Counted from the first letter of the stretch, positions 47,674 to 58,456 are shown. The stretch is 64,000 bases of DNA from Trichomonas vaginalis G3 (GCF_026262505.1 NC_067203.1:12598392-12662391); one strand, 5' to 3'. A program made the numbers and translations. Notes: generated from the letters alone by a model not told the origin.

Positions 47674-49827
47674 TTATTTCATGCAATGTTTAACTATTTC
47701 ACCATCTTCTTTAACACCCCAGTACTTACGCTTGGAGAGGACATGAACTTCGGTGAAAATTTTGTCCAATTTGAATTGACCCATCTTTTCACCGACCATA
47801 CCCATTTCAATGAGTTTGTTGTATCCTTCTTCGTTCGTCATGAGTGCGTCAATGTTCTCATAGTAAACCACAACTTTCGATTTGACTTCGGAGAAGAATT
47901 TGTTGTAGTTGTCAAGGACTGCTTTTGCGAACTGAGGGTAAGACCAATGTTCGACAATAGGTTTTAATGTGGTTACTAAGCCACTTTGACCTTGAGTGAA
48001 TTCGTACTTCAAAACAAAAGGAGAAAACCTTTCAACAAAGTTGTCGACCTTCTCATAATGTTTACTCTTCATCTCTTGAGGTTTCTTAATGGAATATCCC
48101 CATGTCGAATTCATAAGCAATTTGAGTGCCATTGCAAGTTTGGGGTTTGAAGCTTTCCTAATATCATACAGTTGTTGTATGACTTTTCCAACTGTATAGT
48201 TCCTTCCCGGGAACTCACCATCTTCGTTTGGAATTCCAGTCGGAATATATTGGACAAACCTCATGTACGCAGCGTTAAGGTCGACATAGTATATCTTTTC
48301 GTTTGAGTCGAACTTGTCGCAACCAATTGGTCCAGTTTGTGGAAATTCAAGTGAGTCTCTTATCTTCTGAGAAACTTCTCCTGTTATCTCATAAACATCG
48401 TCGAAGCAACCTGTTTCATATAAAACCTTCTGACCTAACTCAGATGCTCTCCAATACAATTTGACGTCAATTGGATGTCTCAATGGAAGTTTGTTTATAG
48501 CATCTTGAAGTTCTTGCAACCTCATTGGAAGTTCTTCTGGTTCAGGTTAGTATCCGAACAAACCAACTCCTTGTGGAACTGTGTACTTCTTTTGTACTAG
48601 AACTTTGTCTGGAACAACTTTTGGTCTTGCTAACAATGAAAAGTTTGTTTCGTCTTTTGGTACAAAAGTTTCTGTCAGCTTGTCATCTGGAATTGGTTCC
48701 AACAAACCTTTCTCGAAAAGAATGTTTACAGCTCTGACAATGTTGCACTTACTTTTACCAAAGAATGGGTTTGTAAGACTTTCGTTCAACATGAAGTGGT
48801 TGTGGACAATTACAATCTTCAACCATGGTAAGTCTTTGTCAACAACATAGTCGTCATGTGAAGAACCTTTAGCTGTAGGTATGTTGACTCGGATATTGAC
48901 ATTTGCCAACGGTGCAATTTTTGCCAATTGACCTCTGAGAATGTACCTTGTCTTCACACATGACTCAAGATACTTCATCTTCTCATCTGTAACAAGACCA
49001 GAGTTCCTGAGACATGTAAGAATGCAAGGTTCGTTGACAATTGTTTCAATTGAATTGTAAATTCCATACCTTGTCAAGTCAATGTCAGACTTATTTATGA
49101 ACGGGAAGTATCCAGCATGTTGTCTGACTGCTTGAGGGTTAGGTTGGTACCATTCGAACTTGACACTTGCAATTCCTTCAATTGCATTCAAAATGTCTGA
49201 GTCGGAGTCAACCATTTGTACTCTCTTTGTAGTCTTGAAAGCGTCAAGAAGTTTTGCGGCTGTTTGTTCATTGCCATGTGCATAGTAAATGTGACCATCC
49301 AAATCTGTTATGGTCAATCTGAGATTGTGTCCTTTCTTATTTCCGTCTTGAATTGCAGCAAGTACACCCATGAAGCCTTCTTTGTTCTTTCCTTCGTCAA
49401 AGTTTACTGTAAAGGTTCGACCAGATGTAATTTGACTTCTAACTTCACGATACTTTTCATATGAATATCTTGTTCTTTCCATGGGAGCATGTGCGTCTTC
49501 ACCTTTTCCTTTTTTCCTTCTCAAAGGATGCAATTGTTCGTCATGTTTCCAATAGAATCTGGCAAAGCCGTCGTGTCCTTCAACTTGAGGTTCACTAACA
49601 TCGAAAGGCATGTCCATAAGACGTTCTTCTTCTAACCTCTCTAGTCTGTTTGGATAATTGGCACGTGCTGTTTCCAAATCCATTTCGTAGCGAAGACCAG
49701 ACAATTTGTCATAGACTTTTATGGGTCTTCCTTTCCTCTATTTAAAATTCTTCGAAACTCTCCAACCATATCTTTGTAACTCTGCTTTTATTCTAGCAGA
49801 CTTTCTGTCCATTCTATATGGGGGCAT
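47674..49827 (-). pseudogene. B-family-like DNA polymerase, element B, broken
   Basis: About 715 codons, short for a Polinton protein-primed polymerase. From the N-terminus MPPYRMDRKSARIKAELQRY, a region resembling the N-domain of viral PolB follows (TFTVNFDEGKNKEGFMGVLA). The palm has motif A-like YYVDLNAAYMRFVQYIPTGI and motif B-like MALKLLMNSTWGYSIKKP. The motif C region is atypical in both copies, and a classical 3'-5' exonuclease is not evident. It may be a divergent replicase. A few breaks. Confidence 0.65.
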
Positions 49828-49858
49828 TTTTATAAAAATAAAAAAATATTTTTTTTCT

Positions 49859-50443
49859 TTACTTAACATAACCGCCTGCTGCCATAAGTCTTTGACGCCA
49901 ACCCATACCAGCTAATGAAGGTTGACTTGGTTTAGTTTGGAAACTAAACTTTGGTTTTGGTTTATCTTCAGTTTTTGGTTTTTCTTCTTCTATCGGTTTT
50001 TCGTCACTTTTCGGTTCCTCTGACTTTACTTCACTTGCAGGAACAGTTGTGTCGTCAACATCTTCATAAATATCATATGCCATTTGTTTTTGTTTTCCTT
50101 TCAACTTTTTGTGTTTGTTGTAAAGTTTAGAATATTTCGACTCTAAGTCAATGAGATGTTCTATAATGAACTGTTGGTCAGTGAAGTAAACTTTCCCATC
50201 TGTTGTCTCGAAAGCTCCTTCAGACTTCAATATTTTATTTGTGAGAGTCTGTTTCTTTTTTAAGATACTAGCCGTTCCATTTTTATGAAAAGTGACTTTG
50301 TAGTTAGGATTTGAGTTACCAGATCTGGCACTTTCTATTATTGAATTTTTCTCTTCATCTGTAAGTTCTTTGACAGGTTTTGACAATGGTTCTGAACTTT
50401 TTGTTTGTGGTGTCAAATCTACGGTTTCAACTTCTTCGGTCAT
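49859..50443 (-). CDS. 194-residue Lys/Glu-rich conserved protein
   Basis: Intact in B. N-terminus MTEEVETVDLTPQTKSSEPL; a central folded part (NYKVTFHKNGTASILKKKQT, DQQFIIEHLIDLESKYSKLY) is followed by an acidic/proline linker and the tail GMGWRQRLMAAGGYVK. A virion or replication accessory role is possible from its place between the polymerase and the pVI-like gene. Confidence 0.6.
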   Translation of the reverse strand: MTEEVETVDLTPQTKSSEPLSKPVKELTDEEKNSIIESARSGNSNPNYKVTFHKNGTASILKKKQTLTNKILKSEGAFETTDGKVYFTDQQFIIEHLIDLESKYSKLYNKHKKLKGKQKQMAYDIYEDVDDTTVPASEVKSEEPKSDEKPIEEEKPKTEDKPKPKFSFQTKPSQPSLAGMGWRQRLMAAGGYVK

Positions 50444-50462
50444 TTCATCTCAGTAAAAAATT

Positions 50463-50627
50463 TTAATTTGGTTTGTTTTCAACTGGTTGTTGTTGTGGAG
50501 GTGGGATGGTTCCTTTAATAATATCATTCAGTTTCACATGCTGAGCCTGACTATATGGTATCGGTTTAAATGCTGGAAGCCGACAAATCCATCTTGAACT
50601 TATTTGTCTCAATGCTGCATTGTTCAT
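50463..50627 (-). CDS. 54-residue conserved small protein
   Basis: The ATG at 50627 reads MNNAALRQISSRWICRLPAF; ends QQQPVENKPN. Same ends as the A copy (24342-24494) with a replaced middle, which supports selection on the termini. It is tightly placed in the reverse-strand run. Function unknown. Confidence 0.55.
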   Translation of the reverse strand: MNNAALRQISSRWICRLPAFKPIPYSQAQHVKLNDIIKGTIPPPQQQPVENKPN

Positions 50628-50646
50628 TTCATCTCAATAAAAAACT

Positions 50647-51049
50647 TTACATTCCCCACGTTTGAGGCGGTTGAGGTTGGTTATTGTTTACCCACTGTTG
50701 TGCATGGTTATATCCTCTGTTAAAGAATCTTTCACCTTGGTTCATATAATTTCCTGCTTGGTTATAGTATTCATTTGCTTTGTTATAATAATTTCCTGCT
50801 TGTCTTCCTACATTGTCCATCCATCCTTGAACTTTTTCCTCTTGTTTCAGGATTTGGAATAAGATTTGTTGCATCTCGTGCTACATCCCAACCTTTCTGT
50901 ACAGTTTGTATAATAGGTTGTGCTTTCTCTTTCAGTATACCTAATGTACTCAAAATCTTCCTTCCAACTCCAAATACACCTCTGGCTATTGTTCCCACTG
51001 CGGGCAAAAATCTGGATGCAACTCCTGCTAATGCGCCAAATAAACCCAT
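50647..51049 (-). pseudogene. small amphipathic virion-type protein (pVI-like), element B, broken
   Basis: Counterpart of 24514-24915 with the same amphipathic start MGLFGALAGVASRFLPAVGT and Asn/Tyr-rich tail. It lies head-to-head with the integrase. Confidence 0.55.
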
Positions 51050-51088
51050 TTCTTATAATATGTTTCTAAAGCGACAAAGAAAGCACTC

Positions 51089-51994
51089 ATGATAAAAATC
51101 TTTAGTTCAACACCAAATGCTTGGTTTATGGATATCTTGGAAAACATTCCGAGGTATAGAGAAGATGGACCACCATACTGGCTAATATTTGTCGGTCAAA
51201 ACACAAGATACTGTGAAGCCATACCATTATGGTCCAAAAATATTTTAGATGTGAAAACTGCTTTGACAATATTCGTTGACAAATACCATCCAACAAAACT
51301 GACATCTGACTGTGAAAGTTCTTTCAAATCAGATGATATTAAAAACTATCTGCGTTCAAAAAATGTAAACCAATATTTCATTGTCGACCAAAACCATTCT
51401 GCTCTTGGTGTCATTGACGGATGTATAAAAATGTTAAGAGACTTAAACCAACCACAAGGTGGTGAAGCAAATGAAATGTCATATGACGACAAGTATAGAC
51501 ACTTCTCCATGGCAAAGATGAGACAAGTTTTAAATATTTACAATAACCGTAAACAAAAAGGTTTGGGAAACCACTCCCCCGAAGAAATGAAAAACAACCC
51601 TGACTTAGAGAAAGACTATATATTTAATAATTTAGTCAAAAGAGACAAACAAGAAAGAATGCCGGGCTTCAAACTTCAGAAAGGTGACAAAGTAAAAATA
51701 GAAATACCTAAACGCGACCCATATGAAAATACTATTGACTATGACAACAATGGGAACCCGACAGGTACTCACATTCGTGTTCGTAAAAATAGAAGAAAGT
51801 ATACAAGAGAATATTATGAAGTTTTAGGCAAACATGGCAAAATGTACACACTGCAAGCAGAAGATAAAAATACTATTGTCAGACCTCGTTTCAAACTTGT
51901 CAAAGTTCAAGGTGGTATACTTTCAAAGACAGTTCCTAACAAATATAAGACAACTCCTGACGAATATGCTAAAGAAGTTGAAAATGACGACTAA
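51089..51994 (+). CDS. DDE (rve-type) integrase, element B
   Basis: 301 residues from MIKIFSSTPNAWFMDILENI. Catalytic positions: the Asp in FMDILENI, the Asp in KLTSDCESSF and the acidic site in LGVIDGCIKILRDL. The C-terminal SH3/chromo-like region covers about 200-280 (KGDKVKIEIPKRDPYENTID, YYEVLGKHGKMYTLQAEDKN). It joins element ends to target DNA. The start upstream of this ATG is uncertain. It overlaps the fibre gene by 4 bp tail-to-tail, as in A. Confidence 0.8.
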   Translation: MIKIFSSTPNAWFMDILENIPRYREDGPPYWLIFVGQNTRYCEAIPLWSKNILDVKTALTIFVDKYHPTKLTSDCESSFKSDDIKNYLRSKNVNQYFIVDQNHSALGVIDGCIKMLRDLNQPQGGEANEMSYDDKYRHFSMAKMRQVLNIYNNRKQKGLGNHSPEEMKNNPDLEKDYIFNNLVKRDKQERMPGFKLQKGDKVKIEIPKRDPYENTIDYDNNGNPTGTHIRVRKNRRKYTREYYEVLGKHGKMYTLQAEDKNTIVRPRFKLVKVQGGILSKTVPNKYKTTPDEYAKEVENDD

Positions 51995-54254
51995 GCAATT
52001 CTATACCATGCGTAAACTGTCATGTAAGGTGGCATGTATTCTTTACTTTGTCCCGTTGTTTGCGTATATCCTGTAACGAAATGTGTATGGATTCCTTCTC
52101 CCTGCGTGTCATCCCAGTAACAATTTATAGCAAACTTAACGTCGTCTTTAACATCATATCCTTGACCTTTTGTCATTCCTGTCCAATCCCAATATCTATG
52201 CTTATGCCAACCTGCTTGAGATGTAGTTAATCTTATGTAATGACTGTGTGCAGGTAAATTTTCACCTGAAATCGTTTTACTTCCACCTGTTTCCTTTGAA
52301 GAGTTTGCACAATACAAAAACCTGTCGACTATTTGTTCCCATACACCAACACCAAACATTACTTGAGGACCTCTTGCATCCATAGATGTATAAATAGAAC
52401 CTACTGGGTTCATTAAATCAAACATATGAGATATTATAGGATTGTCTCTTTTGAACTTAAAATATAGTGCAACTATTTCAGGTTTCTTCTGGTTTGTGTC
52501 AGAATATTTTTTATAATATAATCTGATGTTTTCAGGGTAGGTAAAATCTTGACTATAATATTTATTTCTGTCATCTGTATAATAATATACTATTCTCGTT
52601 TTTTCTATTGCATTATATCTTTTATATCTATAATATTCTAAATATAAGGTTAGCTTTTGTTCATCTACATGTGGTGTTCTGTCGTCATCTCCATAGTCAT
52701 AATAATGTGGTGCCGGAGCTGGGTCAGGTAATATCATATCTGCCATTTCATAAACTCGGAAATATTTCTTTTGTTCGTCTCCATATAAGTTTAAGTAGCA
52801 GTTGTTGTCTAATGGAACTTTAACTTGTGTACCATCATTCTTTTTATAGCTTACATACATTTCATTGTTATTTTTCGGAATGAGTTTATACCGTATACCA
52901 TTTTTTAAGGAATGTACAAACTGCCATCTAAAATATTTATTTTCTTCATTGACAGAAAAGTCACCAACAATAGTTTCAATATTTTTTGTTCCAACTAAAC
53001 TTTGGTATATTTCATTGACATATGTTTTATCTGCTTTAGTGTTTAAGGTTTCTTGTAAGTTTGTAATATTTGCAATGGTATGTGTATGTCCAATGTCACT
53101 TTTCCTGTTTAAGGTTTCTTGTAAGTTTGTAATATTTGCAATGGTATGTGTATGTCCAATGTCACTTTTCCTGTTTAAGGTTTCTTGTAAGTTTGTAATA
53201 TTTGCAATGGTATGTGTATGTCCAATGTCACTTTTCCTGTTTAAGGTTTCTTGTAAGTTTGTAATATTTGCAATGGTATGTGTATGTCCAATGTCACTTT
53301 TCCTGTTTAAGGTTTCTTGTAAGTTTGTAATATTTGCAATGGTATGTGTATGTCCAATGTCACTTTTCCTGTTTAAGGTTTCTTGTAAGTTTGTAATATT
53401 TGCAATGGTATGTGTATGTCCAATGTCACTTTTCCTGTTTAAGGTTTCTTGTAAGTTTGTAATATTTGCAATGGTATGTGTATGTCCAATGTCACTTTTC
53501 CTGTTTAAGGTTTCTTGTAAGTTTGTAATATTTGCAATGGTATGTGTATGTCCAATGTCACTTTTCCTGTTTAAGGTTTCTTGTAAGTTTGTAATATTTG
53601 CAATGGTATGTGTATGAGTCTTATTTGCTTTAGTGTTTAAGGTTTCTTGTAAGTTTGTAATATCAGATATAGAATGTGTATGCTGTTTTTGTGGATATGT
53701 TCCTTCTGTCCATGCGAAAATATATTCTTTTGTTGCATCTACATATCCAGTTATCCATGTCAAGTCTGCTTTTGTATTCCTTAACTCTGTAACACCTTTC
53801 TCAAGCTCTTTCAACTGTTGTCCATCTTCCATTAAAGCTCTGTCATGACTTGAAACCGTTTGTGCCAACATATCTACAGTTTCTTTGTCAGCTTTATTTT
53901 CAACATCCTCTTTTGTGCATATGTTGCATCTGCTCTGTCATGTTCTTCTTGAACTTTTTCAATGACATATTCTTTGTCAGCTTTGTTGTCAACATCTGCT
54001 TTCAAAAGAAGTTCATTTATAGGTTTCTCGTTTAAAGTTCCTTTTGTTGGATTTATACAGACAGTATTGTTTTTATTGTCTTGAAATAGAAACTCATCTG
54101 TCATAGGGTTTATTGTCAGTTTTAGGTTTCCTTCTTTCAATGACTCAGATATTTTAGCATAGTTTGAAAAGTTTGTTGTGTTCTTATTTAGAGCTTGCAT
54201 AATGAGTTGTCGGTTGTGTTGTATTTCTCTCATAGACGCTGTTTCATTTGACAT
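51991..54254 (-). pseudogene. phage-like collar/fibre protein with nine-fold HxH shaft, element B, broken
   Basis: Same head (MSNETASMREIQHNRQLIMQ) and same C-terminal cap (GSIYTSMDARGPQVMFGVGV, NLPAHSHYIRL, YMPPYMTVYAWYR) as A's fibre. The shaft instead consists of nine 22-residue units SDIGHTHTIANITNLQETLN. A Tyr-rich domain of about 170 residues (NNEMYVSYKKNDGTQVKVPL, DDRNKYYSQDFTYPENIRLY) absent from A comes before the cap. HxH motifs bind metal in phage needle domains. At least one break near the head. Confidence 0.75.
53036..53645 (-). repeat. 66-bp tandem repeat in fibre shaft, about nine copies
   Basis: Near-identical 66-bp units (coding strand GACATTGGACATACACATAC and onward) repeat about nine times, with divergent first and last units. 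The near identity implies recent expansion. Confidence 0.9.
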
Positions 54255-54272
54255 TTTTATTATAGATAAAAT

Positions 54273-54656
54273 ATGCTTCCAATAGAAAAAGAAAATTCAA
54301 GAGTTGCTACAACTAAACCATTAGATGAACTTTTTACTAATGTCGGTCAAAAGTTTGACTTAGATACTATAAAGCATGAAGGCTATCGTTTTGACTACCC
54401 ATTAAGATGGTTAAGAGACCCATCTGTTACTAAATCTATTGGCTTTCGAAGAATAAAATTTGTGTCTGTAGAAGATAAAAGTTTTCCATTTATTGTAAGG
54501 TTTCATATAAATTATACATCTGAAGGGAAACGAAAAATGTGGGAAGAAATTGAGCTAATACAAGTTGACCTTTCATCTTCTCTACAGACTGCGTTAAAAA
54601 ATATAGAAGATAAAATAAATTTATGTTATGCAAAATATGCTGATGAAGTTAGTATA
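54273..54656 (+). pseudogene. fibre-partner family gene interrupted by element C
   Basis: Starts MLPIEKENSRVATTKPLDEL, homologous to 27115-27921, and follows it to about codon 128 (KYADEVSIQ). There the sequence changes to the terminal hairpin of element C. It is head-to-head with the fibre gene. Confidence 0.75.
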
Positions 54657-54703
54657 CAAGTCTTGGGTATGGTGGCACTGCGTTCCACCTTACCCAATAC
54701 TTG
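54657..54703. repeat. terminal hairpin of element C
   Basis: CAAGTCTTGGGTATGGTGGC, then a short loop, then the complementary CCACCTTACCCAATACTTG with small mismatches. The stem-loop geometry recalls the GC palindromes in A's ends, though the sequence differs. 54704-54839 has no gene. Confidence 0.65.
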
Positions 54704-54839
54704 TGAATTTGACACTTTACAAAACCGTTAACGTATATTTTACAACATGAACGCAAAAACTAACTTAACCTTAAATATTTACAAAGCCGCCAACAATTTC
54801 ACCTCACTAACGAACTCACTAATGAAAAAATAAACGTTC

Positions 54840-55124
54840 TCATAAATTTTCCTCAATATCTTCATCATCAGTGTTAACCATATTGTAGTCATACTTGAAG
54901 CCATAAACTTTCTCTAACTTCTTAACGTACAATTTACATAACTTACCTTCGTCATCGTATGGTTTAATGATATAACTATTTCTATCTTTATACACAGTCA
55001 ATGAAAAGTCAACTGGTCTCGGATGTATTTGAAAGAACATGTTATGCTCAGGAAGGAAGAATAAATGTTTAAATGTATGTTTGTTATACTGTGGAATTCG
55101 AATGAGTTGCTTTTGTTCTGTCAT
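54840..55124 (-). CDS. 94-residue unknown protein, element C
   Basis: The ATG at 55124 gives MTEQKQLIRIPQYNKHTFKH; beta-rich middle (FFLPEHNMFFQIHPRPVDFS) and an acidic end (NTDDEDIEENL). First gene inside C's left end. No family recognised. Confidence 0.5.
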   Translation of the reverse strand: MTEQKQLIRIPQYNKHTFKHLFFLPEHNMFFQIHPRPVDFSLTVYKDRNSYIIKPYDDEGKLCKLYVKKLEKVYGFKYDYNMVNTDDEDIEENL

Positions 55125-55197
55125 TACATCCAAATAAAAATTTTCAGTAAAAATAAAACTAACGTTAAAAATTTCTCATAACATAAACGTTCTCATT

Positions 55198-55305
55198 GCT
55201 TTATAACTCTCTTCCTTGGTTTCTTTTTAGTTGCTTTCTTCACGTCTGTCTCCAACTTGACTGTCTTTCTTCTTCGGCCGTAATGATACCAGTTACTTCC
55301 ACCAG
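55198..55305 (-). other. short basic frame, element C
   Basis: An open stretch without ATG encodes GGSNWYHYGRRRKTVKLETD and then KKATKKKPRKRVIK before a stop. It is strongly basic, as in viral core proteins. It could be a real tail of a small basic protein. Weak support. Confidence 0.25.
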
Positions 55306-55719
55306 TCAATGGTCAAATGGTCTTTCGTAAGGGTTTCCATACATTCCATAGGGACCATACGGAAGAACTACTGGTGGAGAAGAAACATTTTCTTTAGTTC
55401 CATCGAATCTATTTAAATGCATTGTTTCACCTTTCATCTGGTCATTAAAGTCTTTTGCGTGTTTTGCAAACTCATCGTCCTTTCCTAAAGCATTTTCTGA
55501 CTCAGTCGCAACCAAATTGGATGCTTTATTTATGAGCCCTATTTTATTTAATCTTAACATCTTTGCAACCCAGCCTCCAATCTTTCCTTTATTTGCATCT
55601 AATGTCTTTGAAACTCTTCCTCCACACATTTTATTTACTGCGTCATAAGCTCCAAGTGCTTTTGCTCCAAATGCTAATGCTTTTGTTCCCATTGCGCCTA
55701 AAGCTGCCCAAGCTACCAT
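55306..55719 (-). CDS. small amphipathic virion-type protein (pVI-like), element C
   Basis: 137 residues. The N-terminus MVAWAALGAMGTKALAFGAK is Ala/Gly-rich and amphipathic, followed by a basic central part (DANKGKIGGWVAKMLRLNKI) and a Pro/Gly/Tyr tail (VVLPYGPYGMYGNPYERPFD). The layout matches 24514-24915 in A without clear sequence identity. An internal capsid or membrane-active role is inferred. Confidence 0.5.
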   Translation of the reverse strand: MVAWAALGAMGTKALAFGAKALGAYDAVNKMCGGRVSKTLDANKGKIGGWVAKMLRLNKIGLINKASNLVATESENALGKDDEFAKHAKDFNDQMKGETMHLNRFDGTKENVSSPPVVLPYGPYGMYGNPYERPFDH

Positions 55720-55843
55720 TTACACCATATTAAAATCATCTCTCTTCAATATTATCTCATAAAAGTTCTCGTTACTGGAGAAAGTCAATGAAACATAAGC
55801 GTTCTCACGGGCTTCGCCCTCACCGCTTTGCGGTCTATCTAAC

Positions 55844-55945
55844 TTATTTCTTTATATCATCTATACGCTTCAAAATGTCTGAACAATTGCTAACATCTTC
55901 TACAACAGTTATTTCATCATGAATGACCTTCAAGAACAAGCTCAT
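55844..55945 (-). CDS. possible 33-residue protein, element C
   Basis: The ATG at 55945 gives MSLFLKVIHDEITVVEDVSN, ending KRIDDIKK. It lies between two reverse-strand genes with little spare sequence. No homologue in A or B seen. Low confidence. Confidence 0.3.
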   Translation of the reverse strand: MSLFLKVIHDEITVVEDVSNCSDILKRIDDIKK

Positions 55946-56694
55946 TTAATATGCAATTAAAATCATCTCAATAATGAGTCCATCCTTTCCATCTTTAGGT
56001 AGCACAACATCTTTCATTGAAGAAGGTTCGACAAGTCTTATGTTAAACTTACTGACAAAGTTTGTTATACTATAATGCTTCGGCGGCGAATACATGTAGT
56101 TTGAAAGACATAATATAGATTCTTCAGCAAATTCACTTATACTGGATTTTATAACAATGTTCTCACGAGACCAAACGCCACCAATTGACAATCTTGTAAG
56201 CAATCCTGCTGAACTTCAACTGTAAACGTCGATGGTAACATTCCACGAAGGTCATCTATTGACATCTTTGAGTCACTGAATTTAAAGATTTTCTTAAAGC
56301 AATCGTCATTATCTAACCATGCAATAGCTTTGAAGTTTTCATTCGAATATACATCTGCTTCATTAAATGTAAATCCTGACTTCTTTGCAGAGACGATTTT
56401 AAAATCTATTGCATTTGTTTCAAAATTATATGCTATGTTAACTTCTGAAGGTAATGGGTGTCCTTCTGCTATAAGTTGTTCTCTCACTACCGTTTGAAGC
56501 TTTGTGTTAAAAACTTTCATGTCATCTCCTGTGTCTAGGTTCACATACACAGCAACAGGAAAACTATCTTGCTTCTTTGTTTCATCATTATATCTCAAAA
56601 CATTAAAGTTCTTCAATAATATTGTTCTTCCTGCTGGAATACTTCGAACCTGTCTGATTTCACAAGATATGATGACGACCATGACCCCGAACAC
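55946..56694 (-). pseudogene. divergent fibre-partner family gene, element C, possibly broken
   Basis: N-terminal part IRQVRSIPAGRTILLKNFNV and VNIAYNFETNAIDFKIVSAK; later part ESILCLSNYMYSPPKHYSIT and IRLVEPSSMKDVVLPKDGKD. The latter matches in pattern the LCLANDFYEKP / LYEPPSGSISDFQVWFTTDG end of the A/B partner proteins. It is head-to-head with the fibre gene, the same layout as in A and B. The homology is remote and judged by eye. Confidence 0.45.
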
Positions 56695-56778
56695 GGTGAA
56701 GAAGAAGTTTTACAAACATCCATTAAGACAGGAAAGGTTTTAACTCAAAGTCTCATTATTGACACCAAAGATGGCGAA

Positions 56779-58416
56779 GTGGACGTTCTTCAAGAGCTGA
56801 AGAAAAATACTTCTTCGGGAGGTGGTGGTAGTCATGAACTTGAAATAAATGAGATAGAAGAGAAATTAGCCGAAAAAGCAGATAAAAACCATGTTCATTA
56901 TATAAGTTCAGACGAACAGATTATAACGGACTACCATGGATATTTAACACAGGATGAACAAATAAGCACTGAAGATGTTAATGAAAGAAGATATAAATTC
57001 ATTCGTGCTATAGGTTATGACATAAGCTGTACTGTACAGTATGACACGGGTAAAGCACCAGAAGCATTTAGTTATAACGATGAAATTTATGCCTCTACTT
57101 TCTCTGTTAAAGGTGTATTAGTTGAACCAAGATTTACTTTGAGAGTTAAGTCAAAAATAACGTTTGAAGATGCTATTAAAAGTAAAGCTGACAAAGTTGA
57201 ACTCGAAGCAATGAACAAAGTTTTGAAATCTCATAAACACAACATCTCCGATATAAATGAACATCAAGCTACATTAGACAGTAAAGCCGACAAGAACCAT
57301 ACACATAAATCCTTCACTACTGTTAGAGCAGACGACATAATATTGAACTATACCCTTGGTTCAAGTGCACCTTTAGAGAATCCAAGTACAAGCGTAAAAG
57401 ATACACTAAACTCCTTAAATAGTAAATGTATGAACATTGAAGGTCATGTCAGAAACTTTGAAACACATGAACTACCAGCAATGTTAGATAAAAAAGCAGA
57501 TAAAGAACATACACATAACTCCTTCTCAACTGTTGCTATAGAAAGTATTGAAGGAACGGTTGGCGGAACTGGTGGGGATGCATTATATTATAAACCTCCT
57601 AACTTTCCACAAGGTTTAACATCGAATGAAAACATAACAACGAAGAAAGACATTAGCTGTAAAAATGTTTATGTCATGGACGATGAAAATAATGTTAAAT
57701 TCACTGCTCAAGATTTATATGATAATAAAGCTGACAAGAACCATACACATAAATCCTTCACTACTGTTAGAGCAGACGACATAATATTGAACTATACCCT
57801 TGGTTCAAGTGCACCATTAGAAAATCCAAGTACAAGCGTAAAAGATACTCTTAACAATTTAGATAACAGTTGCAGGAATATCGAAGATCATGCCAGAAAC
57901 TTTGAAGCATATGAACTACCAACAATGTTAGATAAGAAAGCAGACAAAACAGAGCTTCAAACATTAAAGACAGAAATACTTCAAACATTATATCCTATAG
58001 GCTCTATTTATACGTCAATGAACTCAACGAATCCAGAAACAGTTCTGGGTTTTGGTACGTGGAAGCAGATTGTAGATAAATTCTTATACTGTGCTAGATA
58101 TTCAAAGCAAACAGGAGGTTCGAAGAAAATTAAAGAAGCAAACCTTCCACCGCACACTCATACAGGAACTACAAACACAACAGGTAATCATTCACATTCA
58201 ATAACAAAAAGAGGTTATATAAATCTTGCAGCGGGTTCGGATAGACAGGGAATGAATAGATATGATATTTCAAGTGACCCAGTAGATTCAAGCACAGGTA
58301 TTTTCTGTGGAACCACAGGAAATCATTCACACACTTTCACAACAAATCCAACAGGCTCGGGTGCAGATTATATGCCACCATTTGTGACTGTATTCGCATG
58401 GTACCGCGTTCAATGA
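56779..58416 (+). CDS. phage-like collar/fibre protein, element C
   Basis: 545 or more residues. The open frame continues upstream of 56779 without a clear ATG, overlapping the divergent partner gene, so the start is uncertain. The shaft has HNHVHYISS, KADKVELEAMNKVLKSHKHN and two copies of a block KADKNHTHKSFTTVRADDII plus LNYTLGSSAPLENPSTSVKD (from 57285 and 57731). The cap is YPIGSIYTSMNSTNPETVLG, FGTWKQIVDKFLYCA, NLPPHTHTGTTNTTGNHSHS and YMPPFVTVFAWYRVQ. The RADDI-LN-LGSSAP block is shared with A's fibre, so parts have moved between elements. Confidence 0.75.
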   Translation: MDVLQELKKNTSSGGGGSHELEINEIEEKLAEKADKNHVHYISSDEQIITDYHGYLTQDEQISTEDVNERRYKFIRAIGYDISCTVQYDTGKAPEAFSYNDEIYASTFSVKGVLVEPRFTLRVKSKITFEDAIKSKADKVELEAMNKVLKSHKHNISDINEHQATLDSKADKNHTHKSFTTVRADDIILNYTLGSSAPLENPSTSVKDTLNSLNSKCMNIEGHVRNFETHELPAMLDKKADKEHTHNSFSTVAIESIEGTVGGTGGDALYYKPPNFPQGLTSNENITTKKDISCKNVYVMDDENNVKFTAQDLYDNKADKNHTHKSFTTVRADDIILNYTLGSSAPLENPSTSVKDTLNNLDNSCRNIEDHARNFEAYELPTMLDKKADKTELQTLKTEILQTLYPIGSIYTSMNSTNPETVLGFGTWKQIVDKFLYCARYSKQTGGSKKIKEANLPPHTHTGTTNTTGNHSHSITKRGYINLAAGSDRQGMNRYDISSDPVDSSTGIFCGTTGNHSHTFTTNPTGSGADYMPPFVTVFAWYRVQ

Positions 58417-58456
58417 ACGCGCTTGAGCCTAGAATAAAATCTTTAACTTTACATAA

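Noticed and set aside
52865-53617. 250-codon frame with repeated FKVSCKFVIFAMVCVCPMSL
   Set aside because: It is the opposite-strand reading of the fibre shaft repeats; the 66-bp period keeps both strands open.
56504-56743. 79-codon forward frame overlapping the start of the element C fibre gene
   Set aside because: It lies antisense to the partner gene and shows no domain; it is more likely a shadow, though the true fibre start remains unresolved.
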